Assembly: GCA_024403585.1 (NCBI GenBank)
Contig: JAKSRN010000031.1
Coordinates: 1-12,119, forward strand
Source of the DNA: Lachnospiraceae bacterium
Lineage (GTDB): Bacteria > Bacillota > Clostridia > Lachnospirales > Lachnospiraceae
Reading direction: 5' to 3'
Length of the DNA stretch: 12,119 nt
In this document: positions 5,997 through 12,119 of the stretch, one piece after another
Layout: each line of letters opens with the position of its first letter
Position numbering within the stretch: the first letter of the stretch is position 1
Notes under the pieces: generated by a model
Seen by the model: the letters and a program-made list of their open reading frames with translations, nothing else
Told to the model about the DNA's origin: nothing
Database searches by the model: none
Translations under genes and position numbers: made by a program

Positions 5997-7376
5997 CTAC
6001 ATTCCAAGAAGCATTTCTCCAATATTTACAACGTCTCCGGCACCCATAGTTATCAACAAATCGCCAGGTGCACAATTTTTCAGAAGAAATGTTTCGATTT
6101 CATCAAAAGTAGGAAGATACCAGCACTCACAACCTTTTTCCAGGATGAGTTCGCGAAGATCGTCGGAGGAAATGCCCAGATTATCTGTTTCACGTGCCGC
6201 ATAGATCTCTGCCAGAACTACGTGATCTGCCATGGACAGTGCCTCGGCGAACTCAGGAAGCAGTGCTTTGGTTCTTGTATAGGTATGTGGCTGGAATACA
6301 CACCATAATTCACGGTGTGGATAGTTGGCAGCCGCTTTCAGTGTTGCCTGAATCTCTGTAGGATGGTGAGCATAATCATCGATGATTGTCACATCACCAA
6401 CTTTTCCCTTGTACTGGAAACGGCGTTCTGTGCCACCGAATTCCAGAAGACCGCGCTGGACATCTTCCACAGCAAGTTCCAGATGACAGGAAAGAGCAAT
6501 GGCTGCCAGAGCATTGGATACATTATGGATACCTGGAACAGAGAGGGAGAATCGGCCGATCTCCTCACCCTTGCGAAGGGCGGTAAAGGATCCGAAGCCC
6601 AGCTCGTTGAATGTGATGTCTTTGGCCTGGAATTCAGCATCATTCTGAAGAGCATAGGTAAGAACCGTGCAAGGCAGGTCTTTGGAGACTTCCTCGTAGC
6701 GGTCAGTATCTGCATTGATGATCAGGGCACCGTCAGCAGGAAGCAGCTCAGCGAAGGTACGGAAGGATGCATAGATGTCATCCAAATCCTTAAAGAAGTC
6801 CAGGTGGTCAGCATCCACATTCAGGATGATGCTGATCTTTGGGAAGAAGCTGTGGTAACTGTTGGTATACTCACAGGCCTCTGTCAGGAAGGTACCGGAC
6901 TGGCCGATTCGGATATTGCCGCCGATGGACGGAAGGATTCCGCCTACGGAGATAGTTGGATCTGCATTGCAGGATAACAGAATGTGAGAAACCATGGAAG
7001 TAGTGGTTGTTTTTCCGTGGGTTCCGGCTACGGCGATCGGGGTCTCGTAGTTTTTCATCATCTGTCCCAACAGTTCTGCTCTTGTGAGCATCGGAATGCC
7101 TTTGGCTACGCAGGCTGCGAATTCCGGGTTGTCAGGATGGATGGCTGCGGTGTAAACAACAGCGTCCAGATCGTCAGTGATATTATCTGCAGACTGTGGA
7201 TAGTGAACCGTCACTCCGTGAGCAGCAAGCTCTCTGGTGAGTGAACTTTCTTTTGCATCAGATCCGGAAACTGTGAAGCCTCTCTGCAGGAGAACCTCAG
7301 CAAGACCGCTCATACTGATGCCGCCGATTCCGATAAAGTGGATATGGATCGGCTGATCAAAATGAATTGTATACAT
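5997..7376 (-). CDS. murC: UDP-N-acetylmuramate--L-alanine ligase
   Basis: MurC joins L-alanine to UDP-N-acetylmuramate using ATP, the first peptide-stem step of peptidoglycan synthesis in the cytoplasm. From the chosen start it has 459 aa, the normal size. The N-terminal UDP-binding Rossmann part shows HFIGIGGISMSGLAEVL (13-29). The central ATPase domain shows the P-loop AGTHGKTTTT (117-126) and NVDADHLDFF (186-195). GGTERRFQYKG (314-324) and DDYAHHPTEI (333-342) mark the C-terminal domain, followed by FQPHTYTRT (361-369). I chose the ATG at 7374-7376 because GAAGGA lies 8 nt upstream (7385-7390) and family alignment begins there. An upstream in-frame ATG at 7427 would add 17 residues without a family counterpart. 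It has its own promoter and terminator, so it is probably a single-gene transcript. Confidence 0.96.
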   Translation of the reverse strand: MYTIHFDQPIHIHFIGIGGISMSGLAEVLLQRGFTVSGSDAKESSLTRELAAHGVTVHYPQSADNITDDLDAVVYTAAIHPDNPEFAACVAKGIPMLTRAELLGQMMKNYETPIAVAGTHGKTTTTSMVSHILLSCNADPTISVGGILPSIGGNIRIGQSGTFLTEACEYTNSYHSFFPKISIILNVDADHLDFFKDLDDIYASFRTFAELLPADGALIINADTDRYEEVSKDLPCTVLTYALQNDAEFQAKDITFNELGFGSFTALRKGEEIGRFSLSVPGIHNVSNALAAIALSCHLELAVEDVQRGLLEFGGTERRFQYKGKVGDVTIIDDYAHHPTEIQATLKAAANYPHRELWCVFQPHTYTRTKALLPEFAEALSMADHVVLAEIYAARETDNLGISSDDLRELILEKGCECWYLPTFDEIETFLLKNCAPGDLLITMGAGDVVNIGEMLLGM

Positions 7377-7403
7377 AATAAAAATCCTTCTTTGATAAAC
7401 AGG

Positions 7404-7419
7404 CGGTCCGGACAGACCG
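7404..7419 (-). repeat. Small inverted repeat in the murC leader
   Basis: CGGTC (7404-7408) and GACCG (7415-7419) pair around a 6-nt loop in the predicted 5' untranslated region of murC, which is about 65 nt long. The segment also contains the 8-bp palindrome GTCCGGAC (7406-7413 region). It is too short to name as a riboswitch or attenuator. Confidence 0.3.
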
Positions 7420-7448
7420 GAACGCATGATTAGTATTCTTTATGAGTA

Positions 7449-7477
7449 ATTATACAGTTAATAAAAACAAAAAACAA
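7449..7477 (-). promoter_or_regulatory. Promoter of murC
   Basis: On the minus strand a perfect TATAAT (7454-7449) stands 17 bp downstream of TTGTTT (7477-7472), which shares the TTG of the -35 consensus. Transcription would begin near 7442, about 65 nt before the murC start. Confidence 0.65.
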
Positions 7478-7567
7478 GAATGCTGAAGAAAAGGATGAGG
7501 TCTAGTTTTTTTTACCAAAAAAACACGATTCTGTACTAGTGTTTATTAACAGTTTGTATAAAATTTA

Positions 7568-7596
7568 TTCACAATATAAGCTGTTTGTGGTATACT
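7568..7596 (+). promoter_or_regulatory. Promoter of the glgC-glgD-spoVG operon
   Basis: TTCACA (7568-7573; 5 of 6 matches to TTGACA) and TATACT (7591-7596) are separated by 17 bp, and TGG just before TATACT makes an extended -10. Transcription would start near 7603, giving a leader of about 28 nt. The -35 overlaps TTATTCACA (7565-7573), a one-mismatch DnaA-box-like 9-mer. Upstream at 7505-7524 lies an A/T hairpin sequence (GTTTTTTT-TACC-AAAAAAAC) that could act as an A-tract/UP-like element. Confidence 0.7.
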
Positions 7597-7630
7597 TACA
7601 GGTATAAAATTTTTTCTAAGAGGTGATGGC

Positions 7631-8905
7631 ATGGTTAAAAAAGAGATGATTGCCATGCTGCTTGCAGGCGGTCAGGGAAGCAGACTCGGAGTCCTGACTG
7701 AAAAGGTTGCAAAACCTGCAGTGGCATTCGGCGGCAAATACCGTATTATTGATTTCCCTCTCAGCAACTGCATCAATTCCGGTGTTGATACAGTAGGTGT
7801 TCTGACCCAGTACCAGCCTTTGAGACTGAACAGTCATATCGGCATCGGTATTCCGTGGGATCTTGATAAAAATGTAGGAGGTGTGTCTGTTCTTCCTCCT
7901 TATGAGAAAAGTGCAAACAGTGAGTGGTATACAGGTACAGCCAATGCGATTCTTCAGAATATGGCATACATGGATTCTTTCAATCCTGACTATGTACTGA
8001 TCCTCTCCGGTGACCATATCTATAAGATGGATTACGAGGTAATGCTCGATTATCATAAGGCAAACAAGGCTGATCTGACAGTTGCATGTATGCCCGTACC
8101 GATTGAGGAGGCCAGCCGTTTCGGTGTCATGATCGCTGACGAGACCGGACGGATCACAGACTTTGAGGAGAAGCCAGAGCATCCAAGAAGCAATCTGGCA
8201 TCCATGGGAATCTATATCTTCAGCTGGAAGATCCTGAAAGATTCTCTTCTGACATTGAAAAATCAGCCAAATCTTGATTTTGGTAAACATATCCTTCCTT
8301 ATTGCCGTGATAACGGAAAACGTCTTTTTGCCTATGAGTTCAATGGCTACTGGAAAGATGTCGGAACCTTAGGTTCTTATTGGGAAGCAAATATGGAGCT
8401 GATCGATATCATTCCTGAATTCAATCTCTATGAGGAATTCTGGAAGATCTATACAAAAGGCGATATTATCCGCCCACAGTATATTTCTGAATCTGCTTCT
8501 GTTGACAGATGTATCATCGGTGAGGGGGCAGAGATCTACGGATCAGTTTCAAACTCTGTCATTGGAATGGGTGTTGAGATCGGCGAAGGTACAGTGATCC
8601 GTGATTCCATTATCATGAGTCATACCAGGATCGGAGCTGGCTGCGTGATCAATAAAGGCATTATCGCTGAGAATGTGGAGATCGGTAATAATGTAGAGAT
8701 CGGCGTAGGCGAGGAAGCACCGAATGTTTACAAACCGGCAGTCTATGGCTGGGGGCTGGCAACGATCGGTGAGAAAACCGTGATCCCTGATGGGGTAAAA
8801 GTCGGTAAAAACACATGTATCTCCGGTGTCACCACTGCTGAAGATTATCCGGATGGAATCCTTCAGGGCGGAGGCGCTATTCTTAAGAAGGAGGACGGTG
8901 AATAA
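7631..8905 (+). CDS. glgC: Glucose-1-phosphate adenylyltransferase, catalytic subunit GlgC
   Basis: GlgC makes ADP-glucose from glucose 1-phosphate and ATP, the committed step of bacterial glycogen synthesis, in the cytoplasm. The 424-aa length is normal. The nucleotidyltransferase domain shows LLAGGQGSRLGVLTEKVAKP (10-29) with the Arg and Lys of the catalytic loop. It also shows the substrate segment KYRIIDFPLSNCINSG (36-51), LSGDHIYKMDY (125-135) with the metal-binding Asp, and FEEKP (178-182) in the sugar-phosphate pocket. Residues about 290-400 are a left-handed beta-helix of hexapeptide repeats (IIGEGAEIYG..., VEIGEGTVI...). AGAGGTG (about 7619-7625) lies just before the ATG. glgD begins 2 nt after its stop, so the two subunits are probably made together and assemble into a mixed tetramer, as in other Firmicutes. 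Confidence 0.95.
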   Translation: MVKKEMIAMLLAGGQGSRLGVLTEKVAKPAVAFGGKYRIIDFPLSNCINSGVDTVGVLTQYQPLRLNSHIGIGIPWDLDKNVGGVSVLPPYEKSANSEWYTGTANAILQNMAYMDSFNPDYVLILSGDHIYKMDYEVMLDYHKANKADLTVACMPVPIEEASRFGVMIADETGRITDFEEKPEHPRSNLASMGIYIFSWKILKDSLLTLKNQPNLDFGKHILPYCRDNGKRLFAYEFNGYWKDVGTLGSYWEANMELIDIIPEFNLYEEFWKIYTKGDIIRPQYISESASVDRCIIGEGAEIYGSVSNSVIGMGVEIGEGTVIRDSIIMSHTRIGAGCVINKGIIAENVEIGNNVEIGVGEEAPNVYKPAVYGWGLATIGEKTVIPDGVKVGKNTCISGVTTAEDYPDGILQGGGAILKKEDGE

Positions 8906-8907
8906 GT

Positions 8908-10023
8908 ATGAGAGCAATAGGAATTATCCTTGCCGGTGGAAACAGCAGCAGAATGGGAGCTCTGTCTGATAAGAGAGCAGTTGCCGCTATGCCTGTTGCA
9001 GGTGCTTACAGAAGCATCGATTTTTCTCTGAGCAACATGACCAATTCACATATTCAGAAGGTTGCAGTACTGACACAGTACAATGCACGATCCCTCAACG
9101 AGCATCTGATGTCCTCCAAGTGGTGGAACTTCGGACGTAAACAGGGAGGCCTTTATGTATTTACACCTACTGTAACTGCAGAGAGCAGCTGGTGGTACAG
9201 AGGCACAGCTGATGCGATCTATCAGAATCTGAAGTGGCTGAAAGAAAGCCATGAGCCATATGTGGTGATCACTTCCGGTGACGGTATCTACAAACTGGAT
9301 TACAATAAGGTTCTGGAGTATCATATTTCAAAAAGAGCAGATATCACGATCGTCTGTACAGAATGCCCTGAGGCAGACTGCAGCCGATTCGGTGTTCTGA
9401 AACTGAATGAGGATAACAGGGTAGAAGAGTTTGAAGAGAAGCCAATGGTAACTTCCTCCAATATTATCTCTACCGGTATCTATGTAATTCGCCGCCGTCT
9501 GCTGATCGAGATGGTAGAGCGTTGTGCACAGGAGAATCGTCATGATCTGGTGCAGGATATTTTTATCCGCTATAAAAATCTGAAAAGAATCTACGGATAC
9601 AGATTTGACGAATACTGGAATAATATTGCAACAGTAGATTCCTTCTACAGAACCAATATGGATTTCCTGAAACCGGATGTAAGAAAATATTTCTTTGGAG
9701 ATTCCTGGGGAATCTATTCCAAGATCGATGATCTCCCACCGGCAAAATATAATCCGGGTTCCATGGTGAAAAACAGTCTGATCTCCAGTGGATGTATCAT
9801 CAACGGAAAAGTAGAGAATTCTGTTCTTTTTAAAGATGTTTTCGTTGGAAACAATTGTGTGATCAAGAATTCCATTATTCTGAATAATGTATATCTTGGC
9901 GATAACACACATATCGAGAATTGTATTGTTGAGAGCAACGATACGATCCGTGCTAATTCTTATCATAGTGGGGAAGATGGAATTAAGGTTGTTGTCGAAA
10001 AGAACGAGAGATACGCAATCTGA
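8908..10023 (+). CDS. glgD: Glucose-1-phosphate adenylyltransferase subunit GlgD
   Basis: GlgD is a GlgC paralogue that joins GlgC in Firmicutes and raises its activity. On its own it is usually poorly active (family knowledge). This 371-aa copy keeps the fold: LAGGNSSRMGALSDKRA (8-24), YRSIDFSLSNMTNS (34-47), TSGDGIYKLDY (122-132) and FEEKP (175-179). It has altered key positions. The AKPAV segment of GlgC is AAMPV here, so the loop lysine is gone, and the His of SGDHIYKMD is Gly. The C-terminal hexapeptide region (about 285-350) is shorter than in GlgC. These changes support a regulatory rather than catalytic role. A strong AAGGAGG (8888-8894) is 13 nt upstream of the ATG, with GGTGA (8897-8901) closer. 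It starts 2 nt after glgC, and spoVG follows after 28 nt. Confidence 0.93.
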   Translation: MRAIGIILAGGNSSRMGALSDKRAVAAMPVAGAYRSIDFSLSNMTNSHIQKVAVLTQYNARSLNEHLMSSKWWNFGRKQGGLYVFTPTVTAESSWWYRGTADAIYQNLKWLKESHEPYVVITSGDGIYKLDYNKVLEYHISKRADITIVCTECPEADCSRFGVLKLNEDNRVEEFEEKPMVTSSNIISTGIYVIRRRLLIEMVERCAQENRHDLVQDIFIRYKNLKRIYGYRFDEYWNNIATVDSFYRTNMDFLKPDVRKYFFGDSWGIYSKIDDLPPAKYNPGSMVKNSLISSGCIINGKVENSVLFKDVFVGNNCVIKNSIILNNVYLGDNTHIENCIVESNDTIRANSYHSGEDGIKVVVEKNERYAI

Positions 10024-10051
10024 TTGAATGGACAAATAAAAGGATGGATTT

Positions 10052-10339
10052 ATGCAGATAACGGACATTCGTGTAAGGAAGATTGCCAAAGAAGGCAAGA
10101 TGAAAGCGGTGGTCTCCATTACACTTGACCAGGTCTTCGTGGTACATGATATTAAAGTGATCGAAGGCGCAAAAGGACTCTTAATTGCAATGCCAAGCCG
10201 CAAATCTTCAGACGGGGTATTCCGGGATATTGCACATCCCATCAATTCTGAAACCAGAGAATTGCTGCAGGAGATGGTCCTTACAGCATATCAGAAGGCA
10301 TTGAAAGAAGGTTTTGAGGAATCAGAAGAGTGGGACTGA
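10052..10339 (+). CDS. spoVG: Septation/sporulation regulator SpoVG
   Basis: SpoVG is a small conserved Firmicute protein that binds nucleic acid and affects asymmetric septation, capsule and other surface or virulence genes. The 95-aa length is typical. The N-terminus MQITDIRVRKI and the central segments SITLDQVFVVHDIKVIEG (about 22-39) and FIAMPSRK-like LLIAMPSRKSSDG (43-55) are diagnostic, followed by FRDIAHPIN (57-65) and a C-terminal helix. AAAGGATGG precedes the ATG. It lies 28 nt after glgD with no clear promoter of its own, so it is probably expressed with glgCD. A terminator follows 44 nt after its stop. In B. subtilis spoVG neighbours glmU, another sugar nucleotidyltransferase, and prs. 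Confidence 0.96.
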   Translation: MQITDIRVRKIAKEGKMKAVVSITLDQVFVVHDIKVIEGAKGLLIAMPSRKSSDGVFRDIAHPINSETRELLQEMVLTAYQKALKEGFEESEEWD

Positions 10340-10383
10340 TCCTAAGACTGTGTGACTTGTAAAAATAGCATAGTAGAACTGCG

Positions 10384-10416
10384 GGCTGTCGAATATTTTT
10401 TCGACAGCCTTTTTTT
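10384..10416 (+). terminator. Intrinsic terminator after spoVG
   Basis: GGCTGTCGAA (10384-10393) and TTCGACAGCC (10400-10409) form a perfect 10-bp stem around a 6-nt TATTTT loop, followed by seven T (10410-10416) and more T-rich sequence. Confidence 0.95.
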
Positions 10417-10478
10417 CTTTTGTTTTTTTACGGTTCGTGGTATCGTATCATAAGAAACAGTATTTAGGAGGAAGCCCT

Positions 10479-11987
10479 TTGAGATTACCCATCAAGTTCC
10501 AGGAAAGAATGAAAAATCTGCTGGGAGAGGAATACGATGTATTTCTGTCCGGCTATGAAAATAACAGACAGTTCGGACTGCGTCTGAATACCATGCGTAT
10601 GTCTGTGGAAGAATTCGAGGCCTGCAGCCCATTCCCGCTGGAGAGGATTCCCTGGATTCCGGGTGGCTATTCCTATAAAGAAGGAGTTTTTCCGGCAAAA
10701 CACCCATGGTACGCAGCGGGTGTGTATTATCTGCAGGAACCTTCCGCAATGACACCTGCAAGCAGACTCCCGGTTTATCCTGGTGAGCGGGTGCTGGACC
10801 TCTGTGCAGCTCCGGGTGGAAAGGCAACAGCCCTTGTAGCGGCACTTAAGGGGAAAGGTGTCCTGGTTGCCAATGACATCAGTGCATCCAGATGTAAGGC
10901 ATTACTTCGCAATCTGGAACTGTTTGGAAGCACCAATGTGTTTGTGACCAACGAAACCCCGGAACGTCTGGCAAATGTTTTCGCAGGCTTTTTTGACAAG
11001 ATCCTGGTGGATGCTCCATGTTCCGGTGAAGGTATGTTCCGTAAGTCACAGGAGGTGGCAGAAGACTGGAGTCCCGAAAAGGTAGAGTATTTTGCCGGTC
11101 AGCAGAGAAATATTCTGCTGAGTGCAGCGAAGATGCTGCGTCCAGGCGGCATGCTCCTGTATTCCACCTGTACCTTTGCGCCTATGGAAGATGAAGGGAC
11201 CATTGATTTCTTTCTGAATCAGGTACCGGAGATGAAGATCCAGAAGATGGAAGCCTATGAAGGATTCGGAGAAGGAAGACCTGAGTGGATCGGATCAGAC
11301 AGAGCAGAGTTAAGAGACTGTGTTCGGATCTGGCCACATAAGATGCAGGGCGAAGGACATTTTCTGGCACTGCTGAAAAAAGAAGGAGATCCTTTGGAGG
11401 GAAGATTCGCTTCCGAGGAGGCAGTTTCAGGACTGCCGGTATCAGAGGCAACGGAAGAAGCGGATCGTGGAAAAAGAAAGAAACAGAAAAAGAATAAAGG
11501 AAGGAATGCAGGAAGAGACAGACAGGCCGGCAGCAGCCAGACTGCTTTCTCCAGAGAAGAGAGAGAGGTACTGGAAGCATTCCTACAAGAGCAGGGCATA
11601 GATCTGGATCTTGCAGGACTGGAATGCAGAAACGGCAATGTTTACAAAAAAACGGATCTGCCATCCGGAGTCAGCGGACTGCATTTTCTCAGAAACGGAC
11701 TCTATCTGGGAGAGTGTAAGAAGGGACGCTTTGAGCCTTCCCAGCCATTTGCACTGGCGTTGGGAGAAAAATCTGTCCATAGAAGCTTCAGCATGAAGGG
11801 AGAAGATCCACGTTTGGATCAGTATCTGAGAGGAGAAACACTTATTCTGGATGAAGAGGAAGTAAAAAAACAGGGCTTGAAAAATGGCTGGATCCTTGTG
11901 ACAGCAGATGGTTTTGCCCTCGGCTGGGGAAAACTGGCAGGCTGTGTACTGAAGAACAAGTACCCGGCAGGCTGGCGAAAAAATTGA
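10479..11987 (+). CDS. rsmF: RsmF/NOL1-NOP2-Sun family RNA m5C methyltransferase
   Basis: This family uses S-adenosylmethionine to methylate carbon 5 of cytosine in rRNA. RsmF acts on 16S rRNA, but the exact site here cannot be read from sequence. From the chosen start it has 502 aa. The N-terminal part (LPIKFQERMKNLLGEEY) is the family start. The SAM loop DLCAAPGGK is at 107-115, VANDIS near 130-135, the motif IV cysteine in DAPCSGEG (178-185; C181), and the catalytic STCTF (229-233; C231). HKMQGEGHFLALL (287-299) and the C-terminal PUA-like part (about 360-502, ending GWGKLAGCVLKNKYPAGW) match RsmF. Between them (about 306-356) lies a basic linker rich in K/R/G/Q. The start is a TTG at 10479-10481, with a perfect AGGAGG (10466-10471) 7 nt upstream. 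An in-frame GTG at 10437 lacks a ribosome binding site and abuts the terminator. Confidence 0.92.
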   Translation: MRLPIKFQERMKNLLGEEYDVFLSGYENNRQFGLRLNTMRMSVEEFEACSPFPLERIPWIPGGYSYKEGVFPAKHPWYAAGVYYLQEPSAMTPASRLPVYPGERVLDLCAAPGGKATALVAALKGKGVLVANDISASRCKALLRNLELFGSTNVFVTNETPERLANVFAGFFDKILVDAPCSGEGMFRKSQEVAEDWSPEKVEYFAGQQRNILLSAAKMLRPGGMLLYSTCTFAPMEDEGTIDFFLNQVPEMKIQKMEAYEGFGEGRPEWIGSDRAELRDCVRIWPHKMQGEGHFLALLKKEGDPLEGRFASEEAVSGLPVSEATEEADRGKRKKQKKNKGRNAGRDRQAGSSQTAFSREEREVLEAFLQEQGIDLDLAGLECRNGNVYKKTDLPSGVSGLHFLRNGLYLGECKKGRFEPSQPFALALGEKSVHRSFSMKGEDPRLDQYLRGETLILDEEEVKKQGLKNGWILVTADGFALGWGKLAGCVLKNKYPAGWRKN

Positions 11988-11995
11988 TTTAGGTG

Positions 11996-12024
11996 TTGAC
12001 TTTTAGCATGGGCTAAAATATAAT
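11996..12024 (+). promoter_or_regulatory. Strong promoter of the tRNA-Pro gene
   Basis: TTGACT (11996-12001; 5 of 6) and TATAAT (12019-12024; perfect) are separated by exactly 17 bp. The spacer is almost entirely an inverted repeat: TTTTAGC (12001-12007), loop ATGG, GCTAAAA (12012-12018). The predicted start site is near 12031, about 15 nt before the tRNA. Confidence 0.85.
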
Positions 12025-12045
12025 TATTTTTGCTGATAAGCAAAG

Positions 12046-12119
12046 CGAAGCGTGGCTCAGTTTGGTAGAGCGCTGCGTTCGGGACGCAGAGGTCGCAGGT
12101 TCAAATCCTGTCGCTTCGA
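12046..12119 (+). tRNA. tRNA-Pro (anticodon CGG)
   Basis: The acceptor arms CGAAGCG (12046-12052) and CGCTTCG (12112-12118) pair over 7 bp, with A73 at 12119. The D arm contains GCTCAGTTTGGTAGAGC. The anticodon stem CTGCG/CGCAG holds the loop TTCGGGA with anticodon CGG (12080-12082), which reads CCG proline codons. The T arm contains GGTTCAAATCC. The window ends at the discriminator base, so whether CCA is encoded and whether more tRNAs follow cannot be seen. Confidence 0.97.

Noticed and set aside
5630..6022. N-terminal extension of the DnaD-like frame by 131 residues
   Set aside because: The extension runs through the operon promoter, the DnaA-box cluster and the murC terminator and overlaps murC. 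It has no family resemblance, and the DnaD N-terminus begins at the ATG at 5629.
7377..7427. Upstream murC start adding 17 residues
   Set aside because: The ATG at 7376 has a good ribosome binding site and matches the family N-terminus. The longer form would begin near the predicted transcription start.
7616..8290. 224-aa minus-strand ORF opposite glgC
   Set aside because: It is antisense to GlgC, which has clear catalytic motifs, and it has no plausible promoter or start.
10024..10051. Sigma-H-type promoter for spoVG
   Set aside because: A GAAT is present near 10026-10029, but I could not find a convincing AGGAWWW element at the required distance upstream.
9328..10245. 305-aa minus-strand ORF opposite glgD and spoVG
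   Set aside because: It covers two well-supported genes in antisense. The composition looks like a shadow of their codons.
10437..10478. GTG start for the RsmF-like gene
   Set aside because: It has no Shine-Dalgarno and directly follows the spoVG terminator, whereas the TTG at 10479 has a perfect AGGAGG at 7 nt.

Overview
The window looks like chromosomal DNA of a spore-forming Clostridia species, most likely family Lachnospiraceae. The clues are the GlgC/GlgD two-subunit ADP-glucose pyrophosphorylase, SpoVG, a DnaD/DnaI-type (Gram-positive) helicase-loading pair, a long Prs variant, and a DUF5716-like actin/Hsp70-fold gene followed by a TPR gene. The genus cannot be fixed from this sequence alone. 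There are no insertion sequences, phage genes, CRISPR arrays or obvious foreign islands, and coding density is high.

Layout. (1) Positions 1-2138, + strand: the 3' end of an unidentified gene, a 416-aa protein of probable actin/Hsp70 ATPase fold, and a 256-aa TPR protein. They are tightly packed and end at a strong terminator (2173-2215) that works in both directions. (2) Positions 2346-5629, - strand: a probable operon dnaD-like > dnaI-like > prs, read right to left. Its promoter is near 5707-5735, and it converges on the same bidirectional terminator. (3) Positions 5630-5996: a gene-free stretch holding the dnaD promoter and leader, a cluster of DnaA-box-like 9-mers, and the murC terminator. 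(4) Positions 5997-7376, - strand: murC. (5) Positions 7377-7630: divergent promoters for murC and glgC. (6) Positions 7631-10339, + strand: glgC, glgD and spoVG, closely spaced and ended by a terminator at 10384-10416. (7) Positions 10479-11987, + strand: an RsmF-like RNA m5C methyltransferase with a TTG start. (8) Positions 11996-12119: a near-consensus promoter and a tRNA-Pro(CGG) ending exactly at the window edge.

How the genes work together. The minus-strand operon pairs replisome loading (DnaD, DnaI) with synthesis of PRPP, the precursor of nucleotides. Its upstream region carries seven 9-mers within one mismatch of the DnaA box TGTGGATAA, which suggests (inference) control by the replication initiator DnaA. 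The glgC-glgD-spoVG block joins glycogen precursor synthesis to a sporulation-linked nucleic-acid-binding regulator. The least described part is the first block, a conserved-looking trio of unknown function.

Most enzyme calls rest on clear family motifs. Promoters, operon boundaries and DnaA binding are read by eye from sequence and are untested.
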